From CAIWGV01 sp964515175 (lineage in GTDB: Bacteria; Pseudomonadota; Alphaproteobacteria; UBA7879; UBA5542): 32,473 nucleotides of DNA. Under the pieces are notes generated by a model. The model had not been told where the DNA came from, made no database searches, and worked only from the letters and a program-made list of their open reading frames with translations. The stretch is from positions 1-32,473 of the forward strand of contig CAZEUR010000011.1 in assembly GCA_964515175.1 (NCBI GenBank), given 5' to 3'. Each line of letters begins with the position of its first letter. Position 1 is the first letter of the stretch. The position numbers and the translations under genes were made by a program. Positions 25,562 through 32,473 of this stretch are shown here, one piece after another.

Positions 25562-26322
25562 TTCTTTCTATAAAAGAGTCCAAATCCTGGAAAAGAAATA
25601 GAAATTCCCATAAGAAAAGATAGAGTCAAAATGGTAATTGGGGCTTTAGGCACCCAAAATCCCAACCCCATAAAGATTACAGCACCTAAAAAACTCATCA
25701 GAAGCGCTCTCATTCTTTCTGGTTTGGTCAGATCCTGTTTGCCGTATTTATTCCACAAAAACCATCCCGTAGAAAATCCCGTAAGATGTCCCTGAGCTTC
25801 ATAAACATAGGGGAAATATTTTGGTACCAAGTAGATGAATAAGGCCGTAAGAGGAGAGAGAAAAATTCCCAAAAGAGGGAGGTTTTTTCCTACAACAGAA
25901 ATTCTAAGCAAGAAATAATAAGCAACAAGTATGAGAGTTCCAAACCCAATAGCTCCCCCAATATCTCGAATGCTGTGATATCCGAAATGCATCAATGCCC
26001 ATCCTACTCCCAGCATGAGCAGCCCCACACAAAAGCTAAGCCAAATTTTACGCAGCTCAAGAGCCATCCAGCCATAGAAAGTGACTGTAAAAAGCATATG
26101 GCCACTAGGAAACGCCCAAGTATCACTGCTCATCCAGGCAGGGAGAGGCTCTTGCCAAATGGACTTCAGATACAAACTAAAAATCATGGAGAATAGAATT
26201 AGGAAGACAAGCCTTCCAAAAGTCTCTTTCCGAAAAGACCAATACCCGACGAGGCTAACAGGAATGATAAAAAGAGCGCTTGTGAAAAATAGAAAACACC
26301 ATCCCAATAGGTCTAAAGTCAA
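25558..26322 (-). CDS. PAP2-like membrane phosphatase family protein with altered active site
   Basis: The 254 residues form a multi-helix inner-membrane protein with a PAP2 (type 2 phosphatidic acid phosphatase) core. Motif 2 is intact as FPSGHMLF, and motif 3 keeps its His and Asp in YHSIRDIGG. Two arginines are not found where expected: motif 1 (usually K-x6-RP) reads KSIWQEPLP, and the SR that begins motif 3 is replaced by AL. The family removes phosphate from lipid substrates such as undecaprenyl diphosphate, phosphatidate or lipid A; with these changes catalysis is doubtful. It starts at TTG with a G-rich stretch six bases ahead, just 20 bases past the hppA terminator, and shares an ATGA overlap with the glycerophosphodiesterase gene. 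Confidence 0.75.
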   Translation of the reverse strand: MTLDLLGWCFLFFTSALFIIPVSLVGYWSFRKETFGRLVFLILFSMIFSLYLKSIWQEPLPAWMSSDTWAFPSGHMLFTVTFYGWMALELRKIWLSFCVGLLMLGVGWALMHFGYHSIRDIGGAIGFGTLILVAYYFLLRISVVGKNLPLLGIFLSPLTALFIYLVPKYFPYVYEAQGHLTGFSTGWFLWNKYGKQDLTKPERMRALLMSFLGAVIFMGLGFWVPKAPITILTLSFLMGISISFPGFGLFYRKK

Positions 26323-26330
26323 AATTTACC

Positions 26331-26364
26331 CCCAAAACGATGGAGTGGAGTTTCTCTCCACTCC
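26331..26364 (-). terminator. Rho-independent terminator after hppA
   Basis: A perfect nine-base inverted repeat (arms 26342-26350 and 26356-26364, GGAGTGGAG with CTCCACTCC) with a five-base loop begins seven bases past the hppA stop. On the minus strand it is followed by ATCGTTTTGG, a short T run. The PAP2-like gene starts 20 bases later, so some read-through is likely. Confidence 0.65.
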
Positions 26365-26371
26365 GATCATT

Positions 26372-28477
26372 CTAAATCTTAGACAATGCAACCAGCAAAA
26401 GCAATGCCACAATATTGATGATCTTGATCATCGGATTGATGGCAGGCCCTGCCGTATCTTTGTAAGGATCCCCTACCGTATCTCCGGTAATGGCTGCATG
26501 ATGTGCTGGTGAGTTCTTGCCCCCAAAATGACCTTCTTCGATATACTTTTTGGCATTATCCCAAGCGCCGCCTCCAGAGGTCATGGAAAGCGCCACAAAA
26601 ACACCCGTCACAATGGTTCCCAACAACATGGCACCTACTGCAGTGAAGGCCTGAGCTTGTCCTGCCGTGAAGAAAATCAACACGTAGACGACTACCGGGG
26701 CCAATACAGGCAACAAAGAAGGCAGAATCATTTCCTTAATGGCTGACTTAGTCAGAATATCAACAGCCCGGCTGTAATCTGGCTTTCCTTTACCGGTCAT
26801 AATGCCTTTGATTTCTTTGAATTGGCGACGCACTTCCACCACAACGGAACCAGCCGCCCGGCCCACTGCCATCATGGCCATAGACCCGAACAAATAAGGC
26901 AACATCCCCCCAAGCAAAAGACCAACAACAACGTATGGGTCTTGCAGTCTAAAGCTACAATCTATGTTCGGAAAATAATGCTTTAGATCTTCCGTATAAG
27001 CTGCAAACAGGACAAGCGCTGCCAAAGCGGCAGACCCAATGGCATACCCCTTTGTTACTGCTTTTGTTGTGTTTCCAACAGCATCCAAGGCATCTGTCAC
27101 ATGACGTACTGTTTCGGGCAAATCCGACATCTCCGCAATTCCACCCGCATTGTCTGTTACAGGACCATAGGCGTCGAGAGCTACAACGATCCCTGCCAAG
27201 GAAAGCATAGTTGTTGCAGCAATGGAAATTCCGTAAAGACCTGCGGCCAAATAAGCACCGATAATTCCAGCACATATGATCAATACAGGAATCGCAGTCG
27301 CCTCCATAGAGATAGCCAAACCATGAATCATATTTGTTGCATGCCCTGTCTGAGAAGCTGAGGCTAATCCCCGCACAGGACGGTACTTAGTAGAAGTATA
27401 ATATTCCGTAATCCATACCAACAGCCCTGTTACTGCAAGCCCAATCAAACAACAGATTTTCAAATCCATACCTGAAATAGACAAAGCACCCGCCGTTAGG
27501 CTTGTATCCCCGAACAACACATCTGTGGCCACCATTGTAAGAACGCCTGAAAATACAGCTGTTGCAATGAGCCCCTTATACAGAGCCCCCATGATATTCT
27601 TGGACTTGCCTAAGCGTACAAAGAATGTTCCCAAGAAAGATCCAAAAATACATACGCCGCCAATGACCAAGGGATAAAGCATTACCTGCGCATAAGATGC
27701 CTCTGTGAAGAGAATGCTTCCCATCAACATGGTCGCAACCAAGGTCACCACGTAGGTTTCAAAAAGGTCTGCTGCCATTCCAGCACAATCGCCCACGTTA
27801 TCGCCCACGTTATCCGCAATAACCGCTGGATTCCGAGGATCATCTTCGGGAATTCCGGCTTCAATTTTTCCTACAAGGTCAGCCCCCACGTCCGCCCCTT
27901 TTGTAAAGATTCCTCCCCCCAACCGAGCGAAAATAGAAATGAGAGACGCCCCAAAGCTGAGAGCAACTAGGGCTTCTAAAATCATCCGAGGAGAATAATT
28001 CAGGTTCTGAAGAATATTATAGTAAAGTGCAATCCCCAAAAGGCCAAGCCCCACCACCAACATTCCTGTCACAGCACCTGCTCTAAAGGCTAAAGAGAGT
28101 GCTTTCTGTAATCCAGTTCTGGCAGCCTCTGCCGTACGCACATTCGCCCGCACAGAAACATTCATCCCAATGTAGCCAGCAATTCCAGAAAGAACAGACC
28201 CTAGGACAAATCCAACACCCACATGAATCCCCATAAAGACCCAAAGAAGTGCTGCAATAACAATTCCAACAATTCCAATGGCTTGGTATTGACGGTTCAA
28301 GTAAGCTTGCGCTCCTTCTTGAATAGCGCGGGCAATTTCTTGCATTCGTGCTGTTCCTGCTGGTTGCTTCAAAATACAATGGGCTGTTACAACCCCATAA
28401 AGCAACGCCAAAGCACCGCATCCTAAAATCCCTAAAAACAATGTGTGTAAATCCATTAAACCAGCAAGATGAATCAT
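26372..28477 (-). CDS. hppA: Proton-translocating membrane pyrophosphatase, K+-independent type
   Basis: This inner-membrane pump couples hydrolysis of pyrophosphate to proton export. The 701 residues have about 16 transmembrane helices and the substrate-binding loop (KGADVGADLVGKIEAG, then DNVGDNVGDCAGMAADLFE). The segment GNTTKAVTKGYAIGSA carries Lys where K+-dependent enzymes have Ala, which marks the K+-independent class. The frame extends upstream to 28573 and into the glycosyltransferase gene, but the ATG at 28477 has AGGAG four bases ahead and gives the family length, so the longer start is rejected. It has its own promoter and a terminator. All characteristic residues appear present. 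Confidence 0.96.
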   Translation of the reverse strand: MIHLAGLMDLHTLFLGILGCGALALLYGVVTAHCILKQPAGTARMQEIARAIQEGAQAYLNRQYQAIGIVGIVIAALLWVFMGIHVGVGFVLGSVLSGIAGYIGMNVSVRANVRTAEAARTGLQKALSLAFRAGAVTGMLVVGLGLLGIALYYNILQNLNYSPRMILEALVALSFGASLISIFARLGGGIFTKGADVGADLVGKIEAGIPEDDPRNPAVIADNVGDNVGDCAGMAADLFETYVVTLVATMLMGSILFTEASYAQVMLYPLVIGGVCIFGSFLGTFFVRLGKSKNIMGALYKGLIATAVFSGVLTMVATDVLFGDTSLTAGALSISGMDLKICCLIGLAVTGLLVWITEYYTSTKYRPVRGLASASQTGHATNMIHGLAISMEATAIPVLIICAGIIGAYLAAGLYGISIAATTMLSLAGIVVALDAYGPVTDNAGGIAEMSDLPETVRHVTDALDAVGNTTKAVTKGYAIGSAALAALVLFAAYTEDLKHYFPNIDCSFRLQDPYVVVGLLLGGMLPYLFGSMAMMAVGRAAGSVVVEVRRQFKEIKGIMTGKGKPDYSRAVDILTKSAIKEMILPSLLPVLAPVVVYVLIFFTAGQAQAFTAVGAMLLGTIVTGVFVALSMTSGGGAWDNAKKYIEEGHFGGKNSPAHHAAITGDTVGDPYKDTAGPAINPMIKIINIVALLLLVALSKI

Positions 28478-28510
28478 CTGTCTCCTCTTTCCATAAAAAA
28501 GTATGTAGTT

Positions 28511-28539
28511 CTTATAAACAATTTTGAGCAAACTTCCAA
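28511..28539 (-). promoter_or_regulatory. Sigma-70-type promoter for hppA
   Basis: On the minus strand TTGGAA and TATAAG are separated by 17 bases. The predicted start is near 28504, leaving a leader of about 27 bases with the AGGAG ribosome site. It lies just beyond the stop of the upstream glycosyltransferase gene. Confidence 0.55.
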
Positions 28540-28560
28540 GATTTTTTCTAAAAAATTCCT

Positions 28561-29568
28561 TTAAAAAATCCATCCGAGGCTTTTAAGCTTCTCAAAAACC
28601 TGAATAACTGTAATTTGATCCATATCTCTAGGACCTACTTGTGTGTCCCCTTCAAACCCGGCGCGAAGGCCCTCAACAGGGGCATAATGATGAATGGGAG
28701 GCATATTCCCAATCAACACCAACCCTTGGCTTCCCACCATGGGGGCTGCATTGGTAATACCCGTATCATTTCCCACAATAAACTTACTTAAAGATAAGAT
28801 TCCCAGAGAACCCCATAAGTCCCCTATGGCCAGAACTGCAGGAATCTTTTTGGCCTTTAAGTGTTCATAGATATAAGTTCCCTCTTCTTTCTCTGCATCC
28901 CCTCCTAAAATAAAAAAAGTAGCCTTCATTTCTTTTGAGATTTTCTCACTAAGTTCAATGTAACGATCCGTTGGCCATTTTTTAGGGACCTCAGAGGAGC
29001 TAATCCCCAAGCAGATCCAAGGTTTTTTATAGTTTTTATAAGAATCTTTGATTTCTTTTATTTTAGCAGACGGTACCCGCAAAGGATCTAACTCATTCAA
29101 AAAAACGATCCCATTTTTTTCTAATAACCGAGTTCCACGACTTAGGGGATGCGTTTCCTGCTCTTCTTTCGTTAGCATTTTTCCTGCATTCAAAAAGTAC
29201 TTCTGAAGACCTTTTCCAGGCCCATAAAGACGAGAGATCCCAGCCAAACGCCCCACAAGAGGGTAGCGTAAACTCTGACTATGTAAAATCCACATATCTC
29301 TGAATTTATAAGGTTTTAATAAGCTTGCTAACTTCCACAGCCCCCTTACACCATCATGAATCCCTGGTTTGACCTCAAGGTGAATAACTTCTTCAATATA
29401 GGGATCCTCTTGGATTAAAAAACGCGCTTGAGATCGGGGACGCGCAAGAAGGGTCACTTTTTTTTCAGGCGTCTTTTCTGCAATAGCATGAAGATGCCGA
29501 ATAAACCACATGAAATCACCGATTCCCAACTGAGGCTGAACAACTAACGTTTTGCTGACTCTTTTCAT
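28561..29568 (-). CDS. Glycosyltransferase family 9 (heptosyltransferase-like)
   Basis: The GT9 family includes the ADP-heptose:LPS heptosyltransferases that build the inner core. The 335 residues have a GT-B layout. The N-terminal domain opens with VVQPQLGIGDFMWFIRHL, like the GIGD(x) loop of heptosyltransferases. The C-terminal domain has a nucleotide-binding strand (ICLGISSSEVPKKWP) and the family signature FIVGNDTGITNAAP (the usual form is GxDTGxxHxAA, with His; here Asn). The acceptor cannot be deduced. It starts six bases after GAGAG and two bases past trmL, as third gene of the pgsA-trmL-GT9 unit. Confidence 0.82.
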   Translation of the reverse strand: MKRVSKTLVVQPQLGIGDFMWFIRHLHAIAEKTPEKKVTLLARPRSQARFLIQEDPYIEEVIHLEVKPGIHDGVRGLWKLASLLKPYKFRDMWILHSQSLRYPLVGRLAGISRLYGPGKGLQKYFLNAGKMLTKEEQETHPLSRGTRLLEKNGIVFLNELDPLRVPSAKIKEIKDSYKNYKKPWICLGISSSEVPKKWPTDRYIELSEKISKEMKATFFILGGDAEKEEGTYIYEHLKAKKIPAVLAIGDLWGSLGILSLSKFIVGNDTGITNAAPMVGSQGLVLIGNMPPIHHYAPVEGLRAGFEGDTQVGPRDMDQITVIQVFEKLKSLGWIF

Positions 29569-29570
29569 GT

Positions 29571-30023
29571 TTATCTCTCAAATTGTTGGGTTTGACGCAA
29601 AGCCTCTCCCAGAACCATAGCTCCTGCAATGGCCACATTCAGTGAGCGAAGCCCGGGCTGCATAGGAATGCGCACTTGGTGATCTGTTTGATCAATAATT
29701 GCCTGAGGCAATCCATCCCCTTCTCTCCCTAACACCAAAATGTCATGGGGAAGAAAATCAAAATCTATATAAGAGGTGAATGCTTTTGGAACAAGAGATA
29801 CGAGCCTGCCTTGAGGTTTTTCCTCAAAAAATCTCTCCCAAGAAGAATGAATTTTTGCGTCCACCTGATCCATATAATCCATACCTGATCGACGCAGTTT
29901 ACGATCGCTGAGAACAAATCCACAAGGCCCCACAATATCAAGACCAACGCCGACGCAGGCCGCCAATCGCAAAAGAGTTCCTGTATTCTGAGGGATTTCT
30001 GGTTGATATAAACAAAGTCTCAT
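29571..30023 (-). CDS. trmL: tRNA (cytidine/uridine-34-2'-O)-methyltransferase
   Basis: TrmL methylates the 2'-hydroxyl of the wobble nucleotide in leucine tRNAs. The 150 residues form a single SPOUT trefoil-knot domain with the three family motifs: EIPQNTGTLLRLAA near the start, VLGREGDGLP in the middle, and IPMQPGLRSLNVAIAGAMVL at the knot. Length is typical. Its ATG overlaps the pgsA stop by one base (TAATG), so translation is coupled to pgsA. No anomaly seen. Confidence 0.93.
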   Translation of the reverse strand: MRLCLYQPEIPQNTGTLLRLAACVGVGLDIVGPCGFVLSDRKLRRSGMDYMDQVDAKIHSSWERFFEEKPQGRLVSLVPKAFTSYIDFDFLPHDILVLGREGDGLPQAIIDQTDHQVRIPMQPGLRSLNVAIAGAMVLGEALRQTQQFER

Positions 30024-30565
30024 TATTTTTTAAAGAGAAAGGCCGAACTTTTTTGCCAATATTCCCACCCTGTTACGATGGAAAATCCCGCTGAGAACCA
30101 AAGCCCTATAATTCCCAGCTGTTGTAAGGGTGTATTCATGTCCCCTGCCAAAAGACAGGACAAACTCACCATCTGGATACCGGTCTTCCATTTGGCCAAA
30201 GCACTCACGGGGATGGTCACCCCTTCCAGAGACAAATGCTCTCGGAATCCGGACACAAATAATTCCCTGCATAAAATAATGAGAGCTGGAATCAATCCCG
30301 TTCCGTAAAGATACCCATTTCCCGCAAGCATCAAAAGCGTTGTAGAAATTAGAAGTTTATCCGCAATGGGATCCAGGAACTTTCCCAGTCGAGAAACCTG
30401 ATTATTATGGCGCGCAATGATGCCATCAAAATAATCCGTCAAGCAGGCAATGCAGTAGAGGATGATAGCGGCGGCCGTCGCCCACGAAGTTTGGATATAA
30501 AACATAGCCACAAAGGGAATCAAAATCAGGATCCGAAGAACCGTAAGAAAGTTTGCAAATGTCAT
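30023..30565 (-). CDS. pgsA: CDP-diacylglycerol-glycerol-3-phosphate 3-phosphatidyltransferase
   Basis: PgsA makes phosphatidylglycerol phosphate in the inner membrane, the first step to phosphatidylglycerol and cardiolipin. The 180 residues contain the CDP-alcohol phosphotransferase signature with all the required residues: DYFDGIIAR, then GKFLDPIADK, fitting D-x2-DG-x2-AR-x8-G-x3-D-x3-D. Four to six membrane helices are evident. It is the first gene of the minus-strand block running to 24.7 kb. Its ribosome site is weak (AAGA ahead of the ATG) and no clear promoter was found in the bases upstream. Confidence 0.93.
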   Translation of the reverse strand: MTFANFLTVLRILILIPFVAMFYIQTSWATAAAIILYCIACLTDYFDGIIARHNNQVSRLGKFLDPIADKLLISTTLLMLAGNGYLYGTGLIPALIILCRELFVSGFREHLSLEGVTIPVSALAKWKTGIQMVSLSCLLAGDMNTPLQQLGIIGLWFSAGFSIVTGWEYWQKSSAFLFKK

Positions 30566-30645
30566 GGTCTTATGTGTAGCATAATGCCATTTAATTGGCT
30601 AGGGAGTTTAATACTCAAAAGTTTCACCTAATTAACGATTCATGA

Positions 30646-31114
30646 TATAAGATACTCCAAGAAGAATATAAGGGCTCTTTGGAGCAGGAGCGAGAAAGTC
30701 AGAAGGTGCGAGTGACAGAAGTGGATGAAATGTGCCGCCACATTAAAAACAACATAAAGTATGGATATGAAAAGTATATGCTCATACCCTTAGGCGATGC
30801 ATCGCCTGGAAGCTGGGCGATCGTTCCACTCAAACCCTTCAAAAGTTAATTGATCGAGTAGACCCTTACCAAGAAAATCGGCACTTCACAGATCATTATC
30901 TGGCTTATGAAGAGCTTGTCACTTAGCTCAAACCAAAGCCCAAACTCATGGGGCTGAGCGCAACAACTCCCAACAACGTCATTGTCTAGATCGGTTTAAA
31001 AGAAGATCCTTAGTAGTGACAAGATCATTCGACATGCTTGAAGTTTTTATGGTTTTGTTCCCTCATTTCCAGAACCCTCGAAACCTCTCCAATCTGATTG
31101 CATTAATTAAGTGA
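30646..31114 (+). pseudogene. IS1-family transposase relic
   Basis: Three frames in succession give the C-terminal part of an IS1-type DDE transposase. First frame to about 30800: VTEVDEMCRHIKNN, the VDEMW-like start of the catalytic domain. Second frame 30801-30926: AWKLGDRSTQTLQKLID followed by HFTDHYLAYEELV, containing the second catalytic region. Third frame to 31114: GAERNNSQQRHCLDRFKRRS and SFDMLEVFMVLF, matching the ExxNSxxRHxLxRFKR end typical of IS1. At least two frameshifts break it and the N-terminal part is missing; terminal inverted repeats were not found. It is therefore an old, immobile remnant. This accounts for most of the 660 bases between pgsA and mnmA. Confidence 0.75.
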
Positions 31115-31125
31115 AACTCTAGAAT
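31098..31125 (+). promoter_or_regulatory. Possible promoter upstream of mnmA
   Basis: TTGCAT and TAGAAT are 16 bases apart and overlap the very end of the transposase relic. Other AT-rich -10-like boxes (TATAGT, TATCAT, TATAGA) lie closer to mnmA, so the active promoter is uncertain. Confidence 0.25.
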
Positions 31126-31226
31126 TATGAGGTCTATAGTATTATTCTCCCTTTTTTCCACATAATAGAAGTTTTATGGGATTGGTCCCCCTTGAAAAAA
31201 GCCCCAATCTATATCATATAGACTAT

Positions 31227-32345
31227 ATGAATTCTTTAAATTGGACAGATTTGGGGCTGCCCGCTCCCTCAAAAGAAACTCGCGTAGTTGTGGCCATGTC
31301 TGGCGGTGTGGATAGTTCTGTCGTTGCGTCCCTTTTGTCAGAGGCTGGCTATGATGTGGTTGGCATTACTCTGCAGCTCTATGATTATGGCGCAGCTATT
31401 GAAAAAAAGAACACCTGCTGTGCGGGCCAAGATATTTATGATGCGGCTCAAGTCGCTCAAAAAATGGGTTTTCCCCATTACGTCCTAGATTATGAATCCG
31501 TTTTCCGCACAAACGTCATTGATGATTTTGCCGATAGCTACTTACGCGGTGAGACCCCCGTCCCCTGCATTCGTTGCAATCAGCAGGTAAAATTCAAAGA
31601 TCTCCTCAAAACTGCCCGGGACCTTGGGGCCACAGCTCTGGCAACCGGTCATTACGTACAACGAAAAATGGGAGACCGCGCTGAGCTCCATCAAGCGGTG
31701 GATCCCCTCAAAGACCAAAGCTATTTCCTCTTTACCACACAACAGGAAGAATTAGATTTTTTGCGGTTTCCTTTGGGAGGCCTCACAAAGGCCCAAACTC
31801 GAGAGCATGCCCTCCGGTTTGGCTTAGAAGTAGCTGAAAAACCAGACAGCCAAGATATCTGTTTTGTGCCCAATGGCAAATATGCAGAGGTTATTACAAA
31901 ACTCCGCCCAGGTGCCCTGGAGCCCGGCGATATTGTGCATGTGGGAGGAGAATTCTTGGGTCGCCATCCTGGCATCATTCACTATACTGTGGGTCAACGG
32001 AAAGGCCTATCCGTTAACGCGCGCCATGACAATGAAGCCCCTCTTTATGTAGTGCGGCTAGATCCTGAAAAGAACCAGGTGGTAGTGGGACCCAAAGAAG
32101 CGCTTGCAACCCAGAACTTTACTTTAAAAGGTTTGAATTGGTTGTCCCCAGACTCTCTTGATGGCTTGGAGTGTGCCGTCAAAACACGCTCTTCTCAAAC
32201 ACCTCTGAACGCCACACTGTCTTTAAAAGAGGGTCGAGCTCATGTGACCCTTCAAACGCCTGAATATGGTATTTCTCCAGGCCAAGCTTGCGTGTTTTAT
32301 AAGGGAACACGCGTTTTGGGCGGTGGGTGGATTGCCCGCAACTAG
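31227..32345 (+). CDS. mnmA: tRNA-specific 2-thiouridylase MnmA
   Basis: MnmA adds sulphur to U34 of tRNAs for Lys, Glu and Gln using ATP and sulphur relayed from IscS. The 372 residues carry the PP-loop AMSGGVDSSV, the catalytic cysteine in PCIRCNQ, the second active cysteine in DSQDICFV, and the C-terminal YTVGQRKGLSV and beta-barrel. The sequence from LGLPAPSKETRVVVAMSG onward follows the alphaproteobacterial pattern. An in-frame ATG at 31176 would add 17 residues unlike the family, so 31227 is preferred; neither start has a convincing ribosome site. Probably its own transcription unit after the IS relic. Confidence 0.94.
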   Translation: MNSLNWTDLGLPAPSKETRVVVAMSGGVDSSVVASLLSEAGYDVVGITLQLYDYGAAIEKKNTCCAGQDIYDAAQVAQKMGFPHYVLDYESVFRTNVIDDFADSYLRGETPVPCIRCNQQVKFKDLLKTARDLGATALATGHYVQRKMGDRAELHQAVDPLKDQSYFLFTTQQEELDFLRFPLGGLTKAQTREHALRFGLEVAEKPDSQDICFVPNGKYAEVITKLRPGALEPGDIVHVGGEFLGRHPGIIHYTVGQRKGLSVNARHDNEAPLYVVRLDPEKNQVVVGPKEALATQNFTLKGLNWLSPDSLDGLECAVKTRSSQTPLNATLSLKEGRAHVTLQTPEYGISPGQACVFYKGTRVLGGGWIARN

Positions 32346-32469
32346 GTTCTGTGACATTTTTTTTGAATGAAGATCTTATAAGAATTTTCAGGCAAAAAGA
32401 CTACACATACGTCAGTTTGGGATTAGATCGAGTTTGAGGGAAGGTTTTTTAAATTTACAGGAGTAGGCG

Positions 32470-32473
32470 ATGA
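32470..32473 (+). CDS. Start of a further gene, cut by the window edge
   Basis: The final bases read CAGGAG, six bases, then ATGA. A ribosome site this well placed before an ATG suggests a new plus-strand gene beginning at 32470. Nothing of the product can be seen. The 124 bases between mnmA and this point contain a T-rich stretch without a stem and a TATAAG box at 32377, but no firm promoter. Confidence 0.4.

Noticed and set aside
28478..28573. N-terminal extension of hppA into the glycosyltransferase gene
   Set aside because: The ATG at 28477 has a strong ribosome site and gives the family length; a promoter lies inside the extension.
31176..31226. Longer MnmA start
   Set aside because: The extra 17 residues do not resemble the family and no better ribosome site supports them.
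1..32473. tRNA, rRNA and CRISPR arrays
   Set aside because: Intergenic gaps were read on both strands; no cloverleaf, rRNA-like segment or regularly spaced repeat was seen.

Overview
The window looks like about 32 kb of chromosome from an alphaproteobacterium of moderate to low GC. The gene families and their order fit this: serS-surE-nlpD, an alphaproteobacterial-type NAD kinase, ParE of about 660 residues, a K+-independent proton pyrophosphatase and an alphaproteobacterial-type MnmA. A ProP-like MFS carrier, a DMT carrier, two decayed genes and a run of exported proteins of unknown function suggest a host-associated lineage, perhaps near Holosporales or Rickettsiales. That placement is inference; no rRNA gene is present to settle it.

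Layout. Positions 1-5.4 kb (minus strand) hold a proline-rich exported protein, the serS-surE-nlpD operon, a single-gene parvulin unit with its own promoter and terminator, and a polyprenyl diphosphate synthase with a shortened C-terminal part. Positions 5.4-14.8 kb (plus strand) start with trmN6, then a tightly packed run grxD-lysS-arnT-arnB-arnC-arnA(decarboxylase half)-DMT carrier-mutY. Positions 14.7-19.4 kb hold an SbtA-type permease (minus), nadK and an MFS carrier (plus), and a 501-residue exported protein I do not recognise (minus). Positions 19.5-24.6 kb (plus) hold parE, a multiply frameshifted gene relic, rplY, pth and ychF. Positions 24.7-30.6 kb (minus) hold pgsA-trmL-GT9, then hppA with its own promoter and terminator, then a PAP2-like protein and a glycerophosphodiesterase. 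The right end (plus) has a frameshifted IS1-family transposase relic, mnmA, and the first bases of another gene.

How the genes fit together. The most coherent accessory unit is the arn cluster. It has the genes to make, attach to carrier lipid, and transfer 4-amino-4-deoxy-L-arabinose onto lipid A, a modification that blunts cationic antimicrobial peptides. The formyltransferase half of ArnA, the ArnD deformylase and the ArnE/ArnF flippase are not in the cluster. A ten-helix DMT carrier sits where a flippase gene would be expected. The other genes are mainly translation (serS, lysS, rplY, pth, ychF, mnmA, trmL, trmN6), envelope (nlpD, parvulin, GT9, pgsA, ispB) and DNA maintenance (mutY, parE).

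No tRNA, rRNA or CRISPR array was seen. Promoter and terminator calls come from reading the sequence by eye and are tentative.
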